DNA of 64,000 bases, taken from NCBI RefSeq assembly GCF_028453695.1, contig NC_135781.1, positions 25,915,640 to 25,979,639 on the forward strand, in the 5' to 3' direction. How positions within the stretch are numbered: the stretch's first letter is position 1; every line of letters starts with the position of its first letter. This DNA comes from Augochlora pura. Taxonomy: Eukaryota > Arthropoda > Insecta > Hymenoptera > Halictidae. Below the pieces are notes generated by a model. That model worked only from the letters and a program-made list of their open reading frames with translations, did no database searches and was not told where the DNA came from. Positions 55,689 to 61,600 of the stretch are shown in pieces. The translations under genes and the position numbers were made by a program.

Positions 55689-58600
55689 AGAGATTCTCCT
55701 CGTAGCGCGATGCTGCCGGTGGCGGTGCCTGTGCCGGTGCTGCTTGCTGCAGAACGAGCCGGGACGAGGGAAACGAGGGACTGCTGAAGGGAGGGGAAAC
55801 TGCCGCAGACCGAGGCCATGGTAGGCGAGGTGAGGTGGCAATCAATAAATATACAGAACCGGCACAGAGAGAGAAAGAGAGGGAGCGGGAGATCGCGGCG
55901 ACCAGAGCAGGAGAAAAACGGCGAGGCGAGGAGAGACGAGACGAGGCGAGAGAGAGAGAAAGAGGGGTCGCGGGGAGACGAAGCGAGAGAGAGAGAGAGA
56001 GAGAGGAGAGAGGAGAGGCGAGTCCGGAGTCCGGAGCCGGGAGAGGAGAGGGTGGAGAAGCGCTCGTCGTGTCTGTCCGACTCTCGGTCCGTTCTTGCGT
56101 CCCCAAAGCCCCCACGAATCTAACCGGAGAGCGAGAGAGGAACCGACGGGGTGGCGCGGGACACGATGAACGTAACCGAACGGAGGGGGTGGCAGGGGCG
56201 CGAAGGCTCCGGAGAGGCTTTGCTTGAAAAGACAGGAGCAACGAGGAGACCCGGCTCCGGGCAGAGAGGGACGGAGAGGGGGGCCAGAAGGGGGCCGGGT
56301 CCAGAAAACGCGGGGAGGAACCCAGGAGGTCAGAGGTGAGCCAACGAAATAAACGAAATCCTATCCTGCGCGATGCTCTGGCCCGAGGAACGTGTTCCGC
56401 TGCTAGTACCCGACCGGCTCTCTTCTCTCCCTCTCTCCCTCTCTCCCTCTTTCTCTCTTTCTATGCCCCTCTTTCTCTACGTCTCGCCTTTCTCCCGGAC
56501 TCGCCGCGATCTCTATACTTCGATAGAGTTCTCGGCTACTTTTTGGCCGAATATAATTGGAGGTAGAATAGCTGGACCGGCACAAAGCAACCCCGAACTC
56601 CCTCTGGCAGAGAGAGTACCTATTAACGGCACCCGGGCCACGCGATGGAAGAGCGAACGCCATCGCGCATCTGAGGAACGATTCGCGAGCAAACAGGCCC
56701 GCTCCCGTGCCGCGGCAGCTCTGTAATACGGGTTGCTACGCTGCCGATTGGTAATTAACGTATCAACTGCTGGCTTTCGATGCCCCGCAACGATTTGATT
56801 CGAGCTACCGGACCGCGCCGGGAAATGTAGTCATTTCGTATTGATTGGTATATCGTTCGAACGACCCCGATGCCCGCCGATTACTGCCACTTCCGGTCTC
56901 AGACTTTCAGCGTGCCAGGAGAGGTCGGAGACGACCCGAGACCGTATAGAACTCCTCGGCATCTACGCGCTGCGTGAAATACCGTGCTCCGCTTGCATGA
57001 TTTTTTATGGGGACGGTTCTCGGTACTTGGGATCAATTAGAGGTCAGATCGACAATTTTTTGGTACGTTAATTACTGACTCAGTGACCACAAATGCTGGT
57101 TGCAAGCGGAGCAATTGTTTTCGATGAAACGATGTCTGAGAAGATTTCCAATCAAACTGGGAACTTATAAGAGACAATTGTAATCAAATTATAATCCGAG
57201 AATTTATAATCAAATATAGAACCGTTAGATCTTGTAACGAATTCTTTTAAACAGCGTTGTCTTAGTTTGAACTGGTAAAAGTTATTACAAACGAAAATAA
57301 ATATTTGTAGCGGCAGCATTCAGTCATTAATGTTAGCATATTTTAATTGGCATAATTCATATTAAAAATCTGGACGTTCGAATGCGAAGCTAATTTCCAG
57401 TGATACTTGGAAAAGAGCAAAGATGATTTCCTCGATTGAAAGCGTGCTAATTAAATCAAAGGAGTTTCTGAATGTGCCAGTGGAAAAGAGGATGACACAG
57501 TGGCATACAAAGGGCGACTTAACTCGTCCTGCCCGGTAACGAGGTGAAACTCAAGCTAGTCCTTTCTACGCCGTTTCATCTGTTGAGTCAATTTGTCACC
57601 GTGTCTTTTCTACTTCTACGGAGTTCATCTTGCTAAAAGCGCCCATTCCGCGAGAACAGTTCGACTACCGGAAGCGGCAGGGTTGATTAAACCCTGTGCC
57701 GGAGATGTATGTAGAACACAATGATCCCGAAACTATCGTTTGAATTCCATCATTCGTTTAAATTCAACAAATGAAACGAAATCCGGGACAAAGCATCTCG
57801 TTCGATGATCACGCGATTATATGGTTCTCCTAAATCCATCGCGTCAGGATATTCGTAGTTCGATGGAATTCGGTGGATCGAAACCGAGGAGAAGAAACCA
57901 ACGAATAAAACATTGACGCGAGAATGAGCGCGCTCGGTTCTAAGCGACGAGTATATTAATTTATATTTATTCCATCTGCAAGAACAACCCTTAAAAATAT
58001 ACGGAACAGTTTCGTAATTATCCATAAAGCGGTCAATTAAGCGGAGCAAGAGAATTATATTCCGGTTCGTATCCCGGAATTTAATTGAAATAAAAATCGG
58101 AAGCCCGAGCACGCTCGAAAACCTTCGGCTGCGCGCGCGTAACCGAGTTGCATAACGAAACAGCGATATTATTATTACCCGTAACAAGAAAATCGCGCGC
58201 CGTTGCCGGGGATAAATTCCCACCCTCGCGGCTCGGGAGTCGACGCCGCGCCGGTTAAATATCGCTGATGAAGACGGTGGCGCGCGTTACCGTTTAATTA
58301 GTTAATAGCACAGGGCCGCCGGATTGAAGTTATCGAGGTTCGGTGGAGGGCCGGCTTCTCGAGGAACTGTCCCGGTATGAAATCGCTTAAAGTAAATACT
58401 CCTCTGGACGAGGGAAACACGTCGCGACGCTGCTCGCCGGGAAGTATCGCGGGCGCTCGCGATGCCCGTGTCCTCGACGCGACGGAGCTTGGGAAAGGAG
58501 GGGAAAAAAAGCGAGGAAATAAAGGCGAACAACCGTCAGAAGGATCCTCGAACGGCTGCTGGAGAAAAGGCTAACCGAGTAGTCGGCTCGATTGCGAACG

Positions 58601-61600
58601 TGTAAGTAGCGTAATTAAAGTAAGTGGACGAACAGAGGTCTCTTCGCTGCCCTCCGGGAACACGTATAGAGAACACGGGGTGAGGCCGATGGTTTGCGCT
58701 TCGTCGCACCACAAAATAGCGCTAGATGGTCTCCGAAGAGACTGTCGGCTGGACCGCGAAACGAGGACACCGTTCGCAGTCCCCCGGATTAGCATTTCTT
58801 TACGTTTCGAGCCCCCCAATCGATTTACACCTAAATCGACAACGATGGCAGAATAGGAACTCCAAGGATCAATAGATTTGATAAGACTTCCTTAGCTGTA
58901 GGGGTTGGGCTGCGTTTTAGGCAGTCGTTTAGACAGTAGCGATGATACCTATGCTTCGAAAATGTCGGTCTTGTTTGTCTTCCTTTAATTAATATATCCT
59001 TGGAGAATAATTCCTGACACATTAAAGTGGAAATACTAGAACTACATGCTCACATGTAAAAGTTCGAACATCCCTCGAAAGTTCGTTTCTCATACATACT
59101 TCTCACATGTTCTCTTCAAATTATGTAAAGTGCGAAGGAAGTTACGAATGAATAATTATAACCAGCTTACACGAGAATTAGTTAGCAATCCGCGACTGTC
59201 AAAGGCAGTTAACATCGTTGCGGTATTACCGTAATATCATTTCTAAAGGTTCGACTTAATCCAGATCGTCCAGGCATTCGACGTTCAGAGTTGAAGAGTT
59301 GAAGTTTAGTTTGAACAGAGCGCAAAAACTGGCGTCGGTGTCAATGTCCTTTGTCCTACTGTCAGTTTCATAATAAGTCGGTGTTGCATCGAGTTCAAGG
59401 CCGTTCGAGGTCACCGGTGCGTAATGAAGCGATCTCGAGTATGCACGTCGCATCGCGAGTTCTTGCAACGGATGCTCGAAAGGTTCGACCTTGAACTTAC
59501 GCGTAATATCCGCCTCCATGGTCACTGTGTAATCGTGCCGCAGCCTCAAACGATAAGTAGAACACTGTACTCGAACCGCGGAAGTCGATATTGGACGTGT
59601 GAACCCTGTCAAGGCTGGAACTTTCAACAATATCGATGCTCGACCTCGGATACGGCTTTTGTTTCTCGAATCAACAATTTCAGAATTTTTTGGTGATATC
59701 GACTTAATAACCTTATTTATAAAAATTATAGTATTTAAATAATTGTGCATTGTAACGAATTCTTTATTAAAAGCAAATAAAAATGTTACCGATGTATCGA
59801 GCAGTACAGAAAATAAAGATGTATAAAACACGCTGTTATATCGCAAAAATGAGATCGAGCTACAATGATCTATCTAAATTCTAATGTTTTAGCAGCCAGT
59901 GAGAGTTCGAGGAAAATCAATATTGATCTTAGAGAAGAGGTTTTTAAATGTATCGGAGACAATCGATAGTGGATCTAGATATCGATCGAGCACAGGTGTT
60001 TAATCCCGTTACGAAGAAACGTATCCATTCGTCGCAAACGGCCAGCGATCGGAGCGAAAATTTATACGTCTTCCCTCCGGTATTTCGCGTCACAGAAAAC
60101 AGTTTGATTAATGAAACGCAGGGCGGCGGCAGATAAAAGGTGATCGCGTTGATAATCTCGTTCTATATCCATCGCCTTTGTGCATCGATCACCGTATTGT
60201 TAATCGCGTCGATCCGACTCCCCACCACCCTGGCCCCCGTTCCTTTAAGCCCCGTCCGCGCCATGATTCGCTCGCGAAACAATCAACCGAATCCAGAAAT
60301 CTTTGCGCGTACAACGGACACCGAATAACAATGGACAATCCATGCGCCGCGGTTGCTTATGCAAATTTTTATTGGACCGTATTCAACGCGGCGCGATACT
60401 TTCGCCGGCCGCTCGTTTCACTGCGAAAATCATTTGCGTGCGTAAGAAACCGTCCGACGGCTGCAATAAGTTTTATCGTGATTTTAAAGGCGTTAAAATG
60501 AAGGATCCGCGATGCTGGCGCGGGAATTCATAGACGTAAAAACGAAGTAGAACTTTACTTGCCGTGTTACAGGTGTTTAGTGTGTCCGTAACAACACGTG
60601 TATAGTGTGAAGTCCTCCTAAAATCCTCGTTCTACCGAGATTTCCAGATTACGAGCAACCGTAAACGCATAGGAACTACTCTGCACGCGATTAAAATCAG
60701 GCAAAACATTGCTTCAGAAATTGCTGTGTCGAAAGTGATGGCATTATCGCTTCTACCAGTATATTAAACGACTTCCAACGCTAGACGGATGAAACAAAAT
60801 TGGTTAGAAAACCTGTATTCGAGACGAACGTTTCGCGAAGGTCTTTAAAAATCGCTTTATCGAAGAAAGCGATTATTCCAACCGTTCTATAAATACGAGA
60901 TCCATTTGTTTTATCCTTTTGGTTATTATTTGTACTACATTTTCGTTTTCCGAGGTTACGTATGAGACCTTTACGTTCATTCTAAGAAAAACAAACAATT
61001 CCTCAGGTCCTTGACAAAAATCATTTTGTAGTCTAGAAAACGAATGGCTTTTTTTATTAATCGTACGTATCAACTAGAAGCAATATGTATTTTATAGTTT
61101 AGTAACTAGACTTATTATATTTTCTTAATATAATATATTATACTTTTGATACAATATAGGAACTGTGACCGACTTGGAAGAAGAGAATACAATTGATAAT
61201 ATACATGAAACGGTGCACTGGTCACGGCCGGTGGATCCACCTTAACGCGCAAGTATTCAAACACTCGCGCACGGTGGTGTGTACGTCAACGGTTCCATCG
61301 CTATCGAACTAATCAAGCTTCGATCGCGTTAGATCCAGGCCCCGCTCTCCGCATATATTTAAAAGCTCTCGCAACCTCGAGGGCCGAATCGTCGAGAGCC
61401 CGGGAAGCACTCGAGGAGCGGCAGTGCCGGAGGGCGGTCTCGCTCGCGGAACGGAGCGGAGAGAGAGAGAAAACAAGGAAATAAATTAGCGGAGGAAAAT
61501 TAAAAAGTTACTTACCGCCGAAGAGCGCAGTCGTATCGAGCAACGGATTGGCCTGGTCCGCCTGGAGTTTCTCGGAGGCGGAGGTGGCGCCCGGAGTCGC

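Larger units (their letters stand above)
33978..61515 (-). other. tou: tou intron 1 (27.5 kb)
   Basis: No convincing spliced gene was found on either strand. It contains GC/GA-rich islands (43730-44160, 50780-51180, 53500-54120, 55120-56340), AT-rich stretches, homeodomain-like TAAT clusters near 36250-36500 and 48350-48560, microsatellites and one TA-flanked MITE (51466-51657). Many open frames in the GC islands come from GA/CG composition. Alternative tou promoters or enhancers are plausible here but not shown. Confidence 0.75.

Noticed and set aside
55516..56241. 241-codon Ser/Leu/Pro-rich minus-strand frame
   Set aside because: Translation of GAGA/CTCT repeats in the CpG island.
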